In this document: positions 10,001 to 17,054 of the stretch, one piece after another
How positions within the stretch are numbered: position 1 is the first letter of the stretch
Layout of the letters: every line of letters starts with the position of its first letter
Assembly (NCBI RefSeq): GCF_002028425.1
Contig: NZ_CP020042.1
Span: forward strand, 6,051,560 to 6,115,559
Direction: 5' to 3'
Source: Streptomyces katrae
GTDB lineage: Bacteria; Actinomycetota; Actinomycetes; Streptomycetales; Streptomycetaceae
DNA: 64,000 nt
Translations under genes and position numbers: made by a program
The notes under the pieces: model-generated
The model's input: only the letters and a program-made list of their open reading frames with translations
The model's database searches: none
What the model was told of the DNA's origin: nothing

Positions 10001-11464
10001 ACGGGCCTGACCCACATCGGAGCCCGCGAGTACGAACCCTCCACCGGTCGCTTCATCTCGGTCGACCCGATCATCGACATCACCGACCCGCTCCAGATGA
10101 ACGGCTACACCTACGCCAACGGCAACCCCATCACCAATAGCGACCCGTCCGGCCTGATGATCTACGAGGGCATGGACAGCGGCGGCATCAGCAGCGGCGG
10201 ATGCGGTGGCTGCAATATCGTCAACCACCCCGATGACTATCACTCGATCGGATTTAAGTCTTACTACTACCCCAAGGATTACGACAGCTACATCGAAATG
10301 GGCCCCGTCAAGGTCCACTACACGAGCCAGAAGGCCCTCGATAACGCATTCGCTGCAGTAGAAAAGCACCAGCCCAACCTCTTCAAGAAGTACAACTGGG
10401 TCGCAAACTGCATGTACAAGGACGGACGGTGCAACGCCACCTCGGTACCAGTCCTCCCCTACCTCTCCCACGTGATGTGCAACATGGACGGCATCACCTG
10501 CGAGAATTCAGTAGACAACATTGGATACATGCTGGGCCTTGGCTTGTATGCCGAACTCGAAAACGGTGGCGAGCTCGAGAAGAGCATCAACAAGATAGTC
10601 TTCGGCGGTAAGCCGGCGGCTCGGCCTAAGTCAAAGCCCGATGAATGCAAGAACAGCTTCGTATCTGGCACGCGCGTACTCCTCGCGGACGGCACCAGCA
10701 AGCCCATCGAGGAGCTGAAGCCCGACGACGAGGTTCTGGCCACCGACCCCGAAACGGGCGAGACCACGCCCGAGACCGTGACCGCAGCCATCCGCACCGA
10801 GGACGACAAGGAATACGTCGACCTCACCATCGAAACGACTGATGGCCCCCAGACCATCACTACCACTGACCACCACCCCTTCTGGTCCGAAACCGACCGT
10901 GAGTGGCGCGACGCAGCAACCCTCACCCCCGGCACCCACCTACGGACAGCAGAGGGTAAATCTGTCACCCTCACCAACAGCCGGACCTACCTCGCCCACC
11001 TCGTCACCCACAACCTCACGGTTGCGGCGCTCCACACGTACTACGTGTTGGCGGGGGCCGTCTCGGTCCTCGTTCACAACTGCCCCCCGTCGGCCGGCAG
11101 TGGCGTTGTCGAGTTCAGTCCGCCCCCCAATGCGACTGCAGCCGAGATCCAGGAGGTCAAGGACTATGTTGCCTCCTGCGAACGAGCTCGCTGTGCTGGC
11201 CACACGGCTGGTGGCCGCGTGAGCACCACTGGCACGCTGCGAAGCCAAGCCAGCAGATCGGCGGCGGCCGAGCGCAAGCGAGCCGCTGCTGCAGGTACTC
11301 CGTACACAGGTGTCGTCGGGCACGGGCCCGATACCACTTGGACAGGGATGGCTAATCCGCCTGAGTGGATTGACCTGTCCAGTAGGGTAAATTCAAGCCT
11401 TGGTGGGCAATCGCTACGTTACCCAGTGGGATTCGTTCCGACTAAATTTAGGTTTAAACCATGA
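4061..11464 (+). CDS. Secreted RHS-repeat polymorphic toxin with ricin-lectin insertion, HINT domain and C-terminal toxin (2467 aa)
   Basis: The start is the ATG at 4061, eight bases after a GGGGGG run; it gives an Arg-rich N-region, a hydrophobic core and an AWA-A cleavage site, a good signal peptide. The frame is open back to 3974 but that part looks non-coding. Many YD/RHS repeats (for example YDALGN- and YDPAGN-like units) fill about residues 1000-1950. A ricin-type beta-trefoil lectin (QxW-like repeats, several Cys) is inserted at about 1740-1858 between RHS repeats. The RHS core end (GAREYEPSTGRFISVDP) is near 1985-2010. A HINT/intein-like domain runs from about 2199 (SFVSGTRVLLADG) to 2342 (VHNC) and would release the last 125 residues. 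That tail, containing GHGPDTTW and SSRVNSSLGGQ, is probably the toxin; I cannot name its family, and a nuclease is only a guess. The stop overlaps the immunity gene start (ATGA). Confidence 0.9.
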   Translation: MSPFSAHNFRLPGNRRARVKRARLAGRTGLTVSVALIASLLPIQAWAAPPGDRSGVQLPGLQQDMKAKLDKVEAAKLEGWAGAPVQSPPEYEPSKVTPPTGGSATVALSGDQLVQAGSLPVSIGKASPTAENPTPPAPSGTWSVAVETRAATEAANVDGALIKVTPPAEGSTPVDVQLDYKKFKDLYGTEWATRLELKQLPECFLTTPDLPECTVAQDVPSTNDPATGTVRATIDPATAPGQGMRTMAGGSGGPTVLAASDGASGAGGTYKATSLSPSGSWTAGGSGGGFSWSYPLTVPAAPAGPTPQVRFSYSSQTVDGRTSVSNGQASWIGDGWDYNPGYIERRYRSCDDDRKNISGAPNNDNATDKKKSDLCWAGDNVVMSLGGSTTELVHDAATGNWIPASDDGSRVEHKTDTTVPNGAKDGEYWIVTTRDGTRYFFGRHDVDGAGTRPVTNSVLTVPVFGNHPGEPCYQSTFAASSCDQGWRWNLDYVEDVHGNAMIIDWAKETNRYAKNSKFKEAVTYARAGYPTQITYGLRSDNLSGPPAGKVEFTVAERCIKEGTVQCSDAEFEGNNYGDKQPWWDTPSTLYCKPTAKDCYVSSPTFWTRKRLTAVTAYAQRTEGSTALSLVDRWTLAQSFPRQRTDTHPPLWLESITRTGYGTAKDSAGNQQSTSLPPVSFVANVKDMPNRVATGPMDATPDFDRLRVETIRTETGGEIVVGYSAPCPVGGTHPKPEENTTRCFPVYWSPDPELEKPPLQWFNKYVVDKVTEKDRVARQPDVTTSYTYEGDAAWAKDNDEFSKPELRTYSQWRGYASVVTNKGVTANTGKPDATEQSQTRTRYFRGMSGDAGRAKITVKDSTGSEDFGEDLPQFQGFTAETITYTKAGGSVVSRALAWPWSQQTASRPRDGNTPLNAYRSGTSRTDQITTISGGATRTLRTRNTFEPIYGLTQTVQAEAISPNGTGGWQTTGQICGTTSYVHNTAKHLIGLPQRVRTTAGDCAQAATGALLSDSRTAYDAPGAFGATPDRGLVSQVDTNDANGTGWVTTARSEYDVLGRVTKVFDVVGHSVTTAYSPATGPAFSMSGTDVMGRTSTVKADPGRNSPIEKTDPNGRKITAAYDNLGRSTAVWTPSQKPGTDKAAYTFSYQISEHEPPAVTSSTLQDNGTYKQTVDIYDGLMRQRQTQGDALGGGRVITDTFYNANGTVSQTNNAYYAEGTPTKKIFVPESVFQVPNSAATAYDGLGRPVRATTVHSDVPQYSSTVQYGGDFTLSRSAMSVDGSTPLQGSRASKTWSDPLGRTSAVEQATASDLTTWNRTSYAYDTRDKLTSVTDAAGNKWTYTYDARGRLTASEDPDTGRSEFGFDTLDRQIWVKDSTGRTQYTTYDDLGRKTELRDDAANGPLVASWTFDSLPGALGQAVSSTRYESGAAYKTEITGYDAEYRPTGSKTTIPDVPATKGLAGTYTSSVTYTPTGKVQSSTLPATPGGLAAEKLVTRYNADGMPQTQSGLAWYTADIKYSPFGEVLRTASGNAPNRLWTTNFYNPNTGQVTHQISDRETGPNRISDVSYAYDPAGNITSVTDGQPGGRADLQCYAYDPMGRLTKAWTGKTDACTGPSPTDVTPGPDGDGYWQEYQFDALGNRTKLIDHDLTNSALDDETTYTYGITVVGNGTQPTNKTQPHALAQAEKTTRTPGSTVTSLNTYTYDASGNTKSRRVNGDTQTLNWDRRNKLTSATSPGIGAVAVTGASGKCIDIENAGTADGTPVQIWPCNETKAQRWRLSGDTVRALDKCLTTSGTKLVLATCDGSDKQKFVYRASDKSLNNPATNQCVDVPNNATDGSDLQLWSCNATGPQQFSFDNTTTYIYDADGNRLIEETGSSRTLYLGDTEVTVNKAGQAVDAVRYYSSPGGPTTVRRTQGKATGHSLSVLTTDHHGTATTSVDAAAGQTVTRRKSDPYGNPRGGQPANWPGDRTFLGTGVDDSSTGLTHIGAREYEPSTGRFISVDPIIDITDPLQMNGYTYANGNPITNSDPSGLMIYEGMDSGGISSGGCGGCNIVNHPDDYHSIGFKSYYYPKDYDSYIEMGPVKVHYTSQKALDNAFAAVEKHQPNLFKKYNWVANCMYKDGRCNATSVPVLPYLSHVMCNMDGITCENSVDNIGYMLGLGLYAELENGGELEKSINKIVFGGKPAARPKSKPDECKNSFVSGTRVLLADGTSKPIEELKPDDEVLATDPETGETTPETVTAAIRTEDDKEYVDLTIETTDGPQTITTTDHHPFWSETDREWRDAATLTPGTHLRTAEGKSVTLTNSRTYLAHLVTHNLTVAALHTYYVLAGAVSVLVHNCPPSAGSGVVEFSPPPNATAAEIQEVKDYVASCERARCAGHTAGGRVSTTGTLRSQASRSAAAERKRAAAAGTPYTGVVGHGPDTTWTGMANPPEWIDLSSRVNSSLGGQSLRYPVGFVPTKFRFKP

Positions 11465-12000
11465 AGCGTGATGATCGGTACTGGCGGCAGATGGTGGAGC
11501 GATTTTCGCGCTTGACCAACGAAATGGCCGCAGCGGATGTCAATGAGATCTGGAATTACGGGCCACCAAACCCCGGAGCCACGCCGACGGAGATCGGTGA
11601 ATGCAGGGAGATTGTCCCTGGACTTCTCGTCGCAGATCATGTGCAGCTGCTGACGGTAGCAAATGGCTGGCCCGGCTTCTATCACGATGTGGACCTGTTT
11701 GGAACGGATGATTTCATTCGCGGCGAAAAACTTCAAAAGGCGTGGGAGCTCCTGGAGGCGGCCGATCAGGGGAGCGGTGGCCTTCTCTCGATCGACCGCG
11801 CGAAGTTCCTCCCAATCGCTGCAGCGCAGTTTGACATCGACTGCTTCGTGCTCGGTCTTGAAACTGGGGTGGTTAGATGGATTGCAGGACAAGAAATCGA
11901 GACGTTTCCATCAATTGCCGCTTTCGTTGAGGGAATGATTCGCTACAACGAAGAAACCCTGACCGAATTGCGGGTGGATCCCTGGCTCGGGGCGGGGTAG
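11461..12000 (+). CDS. SUKH (SMI1/KNR4) family immunity protein (179 aa)
   Basis: The ATG at 11461 overlaps the RHS stop codon in an ATGA arrangement, so the gene is translationally coupled to the toxin. The sequence has SMI1/KNR4-like features: an N-terminal helical region, then LLTVANGWPGFYHDVDLF with the typical W-G and acidic residues, and a C-terminal part ending in a helix. SUKH proteins are known immunity proteins for polymorphic nuclease and other toxins. It is cytoplasmic with no signal peptide. Base composition is visibly less GC-biased than the neighbours, as expected for a recently exchanged toxin/immunity module. The specific match to the adjacent toxin is inferred from position. 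Confidence 0.75.
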   Translation: MKRDDRYWRQMVERFSRLTNEMAAADVNEIWNYGPPNPGATPTEIGECREIVPGLLVADHVQLLTVANGWPGFYHDVDLFGTDDFIRGEKLQKAWELLEAADQGSGGLLSIDRAKFLPIAAAQFDIDCFVLGLETGVVRWIAGQEIETFPSIAAFVEGMIRYNEETLTELRVDPWLGAG

Positions 12001-12137
12001 CTGCCGCACCCGACGGGGGTACATCATTCCCTGCCTGGCAATTCGAAATTTAGAATGTAACATCCCATTCCTTGCTGTGGAGAAGAACTTCGCGTCGTAC
12101 GCCGCGGCAGGGTTGACGGGATAGCCTGATGTTGCAA

Positions 12138-12177
12138 GAGAAGGGCCTACCGATTTATTTTCGGCAGGCCCTTTCTC
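12138..12177 (+). terminator. Terminator after the toxin/immunity pair
   Basis: A stem of about 15 bp (GAGAAGGGCCT and its complement, with one bulge and one mismatch) surrounds an AT-rich loop, 138 bases downstream of the immunity gene stop. No coding sequence was found between 12001 and 12137. Confidence 0.8.
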
Positions 12178-12437
12178 ACTTGATGGATGGGCCATGGCTA
12201 ACGACCGCAGCGAGAAGCCTCCGCCAGCATCCCGCTATCCGTCCGAGCCGCCGCGGGCGTCGCGATCAGAAGCGTGCGGCACGCGAGCGACCGAAGTCCG
12301 CTGGACCGGTTTTCCCCTGACTCCTCGCCGGTACCGATTAGCGGCTCGACGACCTGGCCCCCGCCCGTATGGCCTGACTCGCGTGGAGGGGCGACATTCC
12401 CCCGCCTGCCTGTCCGCGCGCGTCCGTGGCACGTCGG

Positions 12438-13193
12438 CTACTGGGGGATCACGATGCAGGGGGTGCTCGGCGCAACAGGCGGAGGCGGGTTGCTGCCGCC
12501 GATGACGAGGGACAGGAGGACGGAGAACCCTTCGTTGCGCAGGACCCTGGCGGCCTGCGCGCGCTTGAGCGGGTCCGGGGTTGGAAGGGAGAGGGCCACG
12601 CATGAGGGGTCGGTGCCGGTGCGGATGGGGACGGCCGCGCACCCTTGTGTCCAGGGCGTATTCCTGGAGGTCGAGAGGGGCTCGCCGGGATCGCGGGTGT
12701 CGAGTTCGGCGAACAGCTCCTCCTGGCTGGTGATCGTGTGCGGGGTGAAGGCCTCCATTCAGTGCCTGACCAGGTGGTCGCGGCGCTCGGCGGGGTTGGG
12801 CTGGCCCAGCAGGGCCTTGCCGATGGCGTGGACGGCTTCCCGCCGGGGCGGTGGGGCTGTCGGCGTACTGGGTGATGGAGGCCTCGCCGTCGGTGTAGGC
12901 AGCGACGTAGACCGCGGCCCCGACCTCGTGGCGCAGCAACGCGCCCGCGGTGCGGCCGGAGTCGGCGAGCTTGAGGGAGGAGCCAGTGGGGTAGACGCCG
13001 AACGCGACTGGGGTGGCGAGCTGGGTGCGGACCAGGATTTCGATGGCGTGTGCAAGGTGGAAGTGGGATAGCGCGATCTGCCCCGGGAGGCCCTGTCGAT
13101 GTATCCGTGGATGACCTCCAGGACGCGCTGAGGCCTTTGGGTGGCCTCCAGCTGGGGGTTGGCTGGCTGGAGGCGCTTGGGTCGCTTCGCCAT
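12438..13193 (-). pseudogene. Decayed IclR-family regulator
   Basis: Reading three frames in turn reconstructs an IclR-type effector-binding domain. The frame from the ATG at 13193 gives QRVLEVIHGYIDRAS. A shift near 13070 leads to SSLKLADSGRTAGALL and AAYTDGEASITQYADS. A second shift near 12850 leads back to VHAIGKALLGQPNPAERRDH. An in-frame TGA at 12759-12761 interrupts it before EAFTPHTITSQEELFAEL. The N-terminal helix-turn-helix region expected of IclR proteins is not evident. Two frameshifts plus one nonsense codon make a functional product unlikely. Its original target genes are not apparent. Confidence 0.7.
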
Positions 13194-13230
13194 GTGGGCG
13201 CCCGGCTTCGCCTCCGAGGACAGGCCCCGC

Positions 13231-13995
13231 TCAGGCCGTCAGGGCCCGGTGCGGGGTGTGGGTCGGGGTGGCTGTGTCGTAGCGGTGGAGGAGGAGGCGG
13301 GCCAGGTCCGGGGCTGCGCCCAGGACGTTCGCCACCGCGTCCGCGCCGGCCGCCCGGGCGCCCGTCACGATGCGGTCCGGGAGGAAGCCCGGGGCGATGA
13401 CGTACGGGGCCACGGCCACGCGGCGGACGCCCTCCGCGCGCAGGGCGCGGACGGCGTCCTCCGTACGCGGAAGGGCGGCGGAGGCGAACGCAGGCCGCAC
13501 GGCGCACCAACCGGTGTGCCGCCACTCCCGCGCGATTTCAGCGATCACTGCGATCGCCTCCGGGTCCGAGGAGCCGGCGGACGCGAGGACGACACCGGTC
13601 GTCGCGCGGTCCGCCGGGGTGAGGCCGACACCGGCCTCGGCGAGGCGGCGCTCCAGGGAGGCCACCAGGAAGGGGTGCGGGCCCAGCACGTCCGCCACCC
13701 GGACCGCGAGGTCGGGCAGGCGGGTCGCCGACTCCGCGAGGACCGCGGGGATGTCGGCCTTGGCGTGGAAGGCCCTGGTGAGGAGCAGCGGCAGGGCCAC
13801 GACCTCCCGGGCGCCCGACAGGTACAGGGAGGCCAGGGCCTGGGAGACGGTGGGACCGTTGAAGTCCAGGAAGGCCGTCTCCACCCGCAGCCCCGGCCGC
13901 AGCGAGCGGACGCGCCCGACGAGGGCGTGCACGGTCGCCGCGTGCCGCGGGTCGCGGCTGCCGTGGGCTATGACCAGGAGGGCGGGGGAGGACAT
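13231..13995 (-). CDS. Sirohydrochlorin chelatase, CbiX-like (254 aa)
   Basis: Likely inserts Fe2+ into sirohydrochlorin to make siroheme, the cofactor of the sulfite reductase encoded upstream in the same cluster; the CbiX family also includes cobaltochelatases. It begins LLVIAHGSRDPRH, the CbiX motif with the metal-binding His. The second half repeats the fold (TGVVLASAGSSDPEA, VAPYVIAPG), as expected of a two-domain chelatase. The ATG at 13995 is preceded by a GAGAG ribosome site and lies 14 bases after the permease stop, so it is the last gene of the operon. Ferro- rather than cobaltochelatase activity is inferred from the sulfur context. Confidence 0.85.
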   Translation of the reverse strand: MSSPALLVIAHGSRDPRHAATVHALVGRVRSLRPGLRVETAFLDFNGPTVSQALASLYLSGAREVVALPLLLTRAFHAKADIPAVLAESATRLPDLAVRVADVLGPHPFLVASLERRLAEAGVGLTPADRATTGVVLASAGSSDPEAIAVIAEIAREWRHTGWCAVRPAFASAALPRTEDAVRALRAEGVRRVAVAPYVIAPGFLPDRIVTGARAAGADAVANVLGAAPDLARLLLHRYDTATPTHTPHRALTA

Positions 13996-14009
13996 GGGAC
14001 TCTCGGGTT

Positions 14010-14903
14010 TCAGTTCTTGACCAGCAGGCCGCGGCTGCGCAGGACCCAGCGCTCGACCGGGCTGAAGATCAGCAGGTCGATGGCGATGCCCACGACCAGG
14101 ATCAGGACGATCGCGAGGAACACGCCCGGCAGGTCGATGTTGTTGCGGCCGTTCTCCAGCAGCTGGCCGAGGCCGAGGCCCAGGTCGGGGGAGCTGGCGA
14201 TGATCTCGGCGGCCATCAGGGAGCGCCAGGAGAAGGCCCAGCCCTGCTTGAGGCCGGCGACGTAGCCCGGCAGGGCGGCCGGCATGACGACGTGCCAGGC
14301 GCCGCGCAGGCCGGTGGCGCCCAGGGTGCGGCCGGCCCGCAGGAACAGCGGCGGGACCTGGTCGATGCCGGAGACGAGACCGTTGGCGATGGACGGGACG
14401 GCGCCCAGCAGGATCACCGTGTACATCATGGCGTCGTTGAGGCCGAACCAGAGCACCGCCGGCGGCACCCAGGCGACCGAGGGCAGGGACTGCAGGCCCT
14501 GGAGGATCGGGCCGATCGCGGCGCGGACGAACTTCACCCGCGCCACCAGCAGGCCCAGCGGGGTGCCGATGGCCAGGGCGAGAAGGAAGCCGAGCAGACC
14601 GCGGGAGACCGAGGTCCAGATGACGTCGAGGAGCGTGCCCTTGAGCCACATCGCGGACAGGCTGTCCCAGACGGCGGAAAGGGCCGGGAGCTTGGTCTCG
14701 TCGGTGACCTTCGCCGAGACCAGGACCTGCCAGACCACCAGCACCAGGCCGACGGCCAGGAGCGGGGGCAGGACCTTCTTGGTCAGGACCTCGCGCACCG
14801 GGGTGCGGTGGGTCTGGACCGCGTCGAGGGCGTCGAGGCCGGCCTCCAGGCCGGCCAGGTCGTCGCCCTTCGCCGCCTTGGGGGTGGTGTCAGTGCTGGC
14901 CAT
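14010..14903 (-). CDS. ssuC: Alkanesulfonate-type ABC transporter permease (297 aa)
   Basis: An integral membrane permease of the SsuC/TauC (BPD_transp_1) family. It has about six hydrophobic segments, the first at about residues 50-70. The EAA-like cytoplasmic loop (RAGRTLGATGLRGAWHVVMPAALPGYVAGL) lies near residues 195-225. The ATG at 14903 follows GGGAGATCCGCCGCC and overlaps the end of the ATPase gene by 14 bases. A GTG at 14921 is possible but less well placed. It would import organosulfonates or related sulfur compounds to feed the reductive pathway upstream. The substrate cannot be read from the sequence. Confidence 0.85.
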   Translation of the reverse strand: MASTDTTPKAAKGDDLAGLEAGLDALDAVQTHRTPVREVLTKKVLPPLLAVGLVLVVWQVLVSAKVTDETKLPALSAVWDSLSAMWLKGTLLDVIWTSVSRGLLGFLLALAIGTPLGLLVARVKFVRAAIGPILQGLQSLPSVAWVPPAVLWFGLNDAMMYTVILLGAVPSIANGLVSGIDQVPPLFLRAGRTLGATGLRGAWHVVMPAALPGYVAGLKQGWAFSWRSLMAAEIIASSPDLGLGLGQLLENGRNNIDLPGVFLAIVLILVVGIAIDLLIFSPVERWVLRSRGLLVKN

Positions 14904-15684
14904 GGCGGCGGATCTCCCCACGCAGGTGTTCAGTGATCTCGAGGGACAGCTCGGCTACGTCCGCGTCCTCGATGCGGCGCGGCTGGGGGATGTCGACGGT
15001 CCATTCCCTGGCGACCCGGCCGGGGCGGGAGGAGAGGAGGACGACGCGCTGGGCGAGGCGGACGGCCTCGCGGACGTTGTGGGTGACGAAGAGGACCGAG
15101 AGCCCGGTCTCAGCCCAGATGCGGGTGAGTTCGCCGTGGAGGACGTCGCGGGTGATGGCGTCGAGGGCCGCGAACGGCTCGTCCATGAGGAGGAGGCGGC
15201 TGTCCTGGGCGAGGGCCCGGGCGAGGGCGACGCGCTGGCGCATGCCGCCGGAGAGTTCGTGGACGCGCTTGCCGTGGGCGCCGCCGAGCCGGACCAGCTC
15301 CAGCAGCCGTTCGGCCTCCGGCTTGCGGTCGGCCTTGGCCACCCCGCGCAGCCGCAGCGCCAGCTCGATGTTCTTCCCGGCCGTCAGCCAGGGGAACAGG
15401 GCGTGCTCCTGGAACATCAGCGCCGGACGGCCGCCGGGGGTCTCGATCGACCCCGCGGACGGCTTGTCCAGACCCGCGACCAGGTTCAGCAGGGTGGACT
15501 TGCCGCACCCCGACGCCCCCAGGAGGGTGACGAACTCGCCGGGAGCGACATCGAGGCTGATGTCGTCCAGGACGAGCTGCGATCCGGCCGGGCCGGAGAA
15601 GGACTTCGAGACGTGCTCGATGCGGGCGGCGTGCGTCTGCTCCGCAGCCGCGCCCTCGGCAGCCTTGGCGAGCATGGTGGCCAT
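14890..15684 (-). CDS. ssuB: Alkanesulfonate-type ABC transporter ATP-binding protein (264 aa)
   Basis: A cytoplasmic ABC ATPase of the SsuB/TauB/NitT group. Visible motifs are Walker A GASGCGKST, Q-loop FQEHALFPW, signature LSGGMRQRVALARAL, Walker B LLLMDEPFAALD and the H-loop VTHNVREA. The ATG at 15684 is chosen because AGGAGG lies eight bases upstream; an in-frame GTG at 15693 overlaps that ribosome site. It powers the permease encoded by the overlapping downstream gene. Confidence 0.9.
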   Translation of the reverse strand: MATMLAKAAEGAAAEQTHAARIEHVSKSFSGPAGSQLVLDDISLDVAPGEFVTLLGASGCGKSTLLNLVAGLDKPSAGSIETPGGRPALMFQEHALFPWLTAGKNIELALRLRGVAKADRKPEAERLLELVRLGGAHGKRVHELSGGMRQRVALARALAQDSRLLLMDEPFAALDAITRDVLHGELTRIWAETGLSVLFVTHNVREAVRLAQRVVLLSSRPGRVAREWTVDIPQPRRIEDADVAELSLEITEHLRGEIRRHGQH

Positions 15685-15717
15685 GGTCGTCACCTCCTGG
15701 GTTTGCTGGACTACGGG

Positions 15718-16839
15718 TTACTTGGCGCCGAGGCCGGCGTCGGAGACCTCGGGCTTTCCGGCGGTCTTGAGGACCTTGTTGAGGAGGGTGAGGTCGTAGA
15801 TGCCGGTGAGGTCGGGCTTGTCCAGGAGCTTGGCCTTGACGGCCCAGTCGGACTCGGTCTTCAGGGTGCCCGCGAGGGGGTCGTCGGTGACGAGGATGGA
15901 CTGCCAGGCCGGGTCGAGGACCTTGGCGTCGAGTTCCTTGCCGCTGTCGGCCTTGAGCTTGGCGTTGGCGGAGGCCTTGGCCTTCTCGGGGTTGGCGTTG
16001 ATCCACTCGTTGGTCTTGACGGTGCCGCGCAGGACGGCCTCGACGACGTCGGCGTGTTCCTTGAGGAACTTCTGGGACACGATGACGTTGGTGATGACGA
16101 ACTTCTTGTCGGGCCACAGGGAGGTCTCGTCGAGGAGGACGGAGCCGCCGTCGGAGACGAGCTTGGAGGCGGTGGGTTCGGGGACCCAGGCGCCGTCGAT
16201 GGAGCCCTGCTTGAAGGCGTCGGGGGTGACCTTGTTGTCGGTGCGGACGACGGAGACGTCGCCCTTGCCGGATTCGGGGTCGACCGTCCAGCCCTTCTCG
16301 GCGATCCAGTTGAGGAAGGCGACGTCCTGGGTGTTGCCCTTCTGCGGGGTGGCGATCTTCTTGCCCTTGAGGTCGTCGAGGGTCTTGATCTTGTCGGGGT
16401 TGACGACGAGCTTGACGCCGCCGGAGGCGGAGCCGGAGATGATCCGCAGGTTGGAGCCCTTGGACTTGACGTAGCCGTTGATGGAGGGGGAGGGGCCGAT
16501 GAAGCCGATGTCGAGGGAGCCGCCGTTGAGGGCTTCGATCTCGGAGGGGCCGGCGTTGAAGGTCTGCGGCTTGATCTGGGTGGCGCCGAGTTCCTTGGCG
16601 ATGAGGCCTTCCTGGAGGCCGACCAGGGCGGTGGCGTGGGTCAGGTTCGGGAAGTACCCGATGCGGACCTCGGACGCCGAGAGCTTCGCGCCACCGTCGG
16701 CGGTGGCGCCGGCCGCCTTGTTCTCCGGCTTCTCGGCCTGGGAGCCGTAGCCGCAGGAGGCGAGGGCGCCGATCAGCAGCGGCAGGGCGGTGGCGGCGAC
16801 GGCGCCGCGGCGGAGCAGGGTCTTGTGGATGGCAGGCAC
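15718..16839 (-). CDS. ssuA: Alkanesulfonate-type ABC transporter substrate-binding lipoprotein (373 aa)
   Basis: A secreted solute-binding protein of the SsuA/NMT1 type. The signal peptide ends in a lipobox (LASC, Cys about residue 29), so it is a membrane-anchored lipoprotein. RIGYFPNLTHATALVGLQ marks the start of the periplasmic-binding fold, with IATPQKGNTQDVAF further on. The GTG at 16839 has GAGAGGAAG about seven bases upstream. Those bases can pair with a TCCTC just after them (GAGGA-AG-TCCTC), which may weaken initiation. It lies 110 bases after a small Cys-ending leader ORF and may be attenuated by cysteine supply. Substrate specificity is unknown. Confidence 0.88.
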   Translation of the reverse strand: MPAIHKTLLRRGAVAATALPLLIGALASCGYGSQAEKPENKAAGATADGGAKLSASEVRIGYFPNLTHATALVGLQEGLIAKELGATQIKPQTFNAGPSEIEALNGGSLDIGFIGPSPSINGYVKSKGSNLRIISGSASGGVKLVVNPDKIKTLDDLKGKKIATPQKGNTQDVAFLNWIAEKGWTVDPESGKGDVSVVRTDNKVTPDAFKQGSIDGAWVPEPTASKLVSDGGSVLLDETSLWPDKKFVITNVIVSQKFLKEHADVVEAVLRGTVKTNEWINANPEKAKASANAKLKADSGKELDAKVLDPAWQSILVTDDPLAGTLKTESDWAVKAKLLDKPDLTGIYDLTLLNKVLKTAGKPEVSDAGLGAK

Positions 16840-16857
16840 GGGAGGACTTCCTCTCGG

Positions 16858-16882
16858 CGCGCCGTCAGTCGGTTACGGCGCG
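16858..16882 (-). promoter_or_regulatory. Candidate attenuator hairpin ahead of the ABC transporter genes
   Basis: A perfect 8-bp stem (16858-16865 with 16875-16882) and a 9-base loop lie between the leader ORF and the binding-protein start. A GCCGTC at 16937-16942 (minus strand) could pair with GACGGC inside this stem at 16861-16866, giving a mutually exclusive structure as in attenuation. This is inferred from base pairing only. Confidence 0.4.
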
Positions 16883-16949
16883 GTTCTTCGGCGGTGGTGC
16901 GGGGGCGGGCAGGCGTGGGGGCGAAGGCGGGACGCCGACGGCAGTCCGG

Positions 16950-17051
16950 TCAGCACGCACATCGGGCCACTCCGCCCTGGCCGCTGCCGAGGGCGCCGCT
17001 TCCCACGCGGCCGCCCTCCTTGGCGAAGCTGGTGTACATGTCGGTCCGCAT
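16950..17051 (-). CDS. Putative cysteine-responsive leader peptide (33 aa, ends R-C-A-C)
   Basis: A 34-codon ORF starting three bases after the cysN stop and ending TGT GCG TGC TGA. Nearly all codons end in G or C (29 of 33), as in real genes here. It has no strong ribosome site of its own, so it may be translated by coupling to cysN termination; a second in-frame ATG at codon 5 is an alternative start. Cys codons right before the stop of a short ORF ahead of sulfur-uptake genes resemble the cysteine attenuators known in mycobacteria. Function is inferred from this layout and the hairpin at 16858-16882. Confidence 0.6.
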   Translation of the reverse strand: MRTDMYTSFAKEGGRVGSGALGSGQGGVARCAC

Positions 17052-17054
17052 GGC

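Noticed and set aside
12080..12118. Short coding-like frame VEKNFASYAAAGLTG before a TAG
   Set aside because: Too short, with no start context; at most a remnant of an older gene end.
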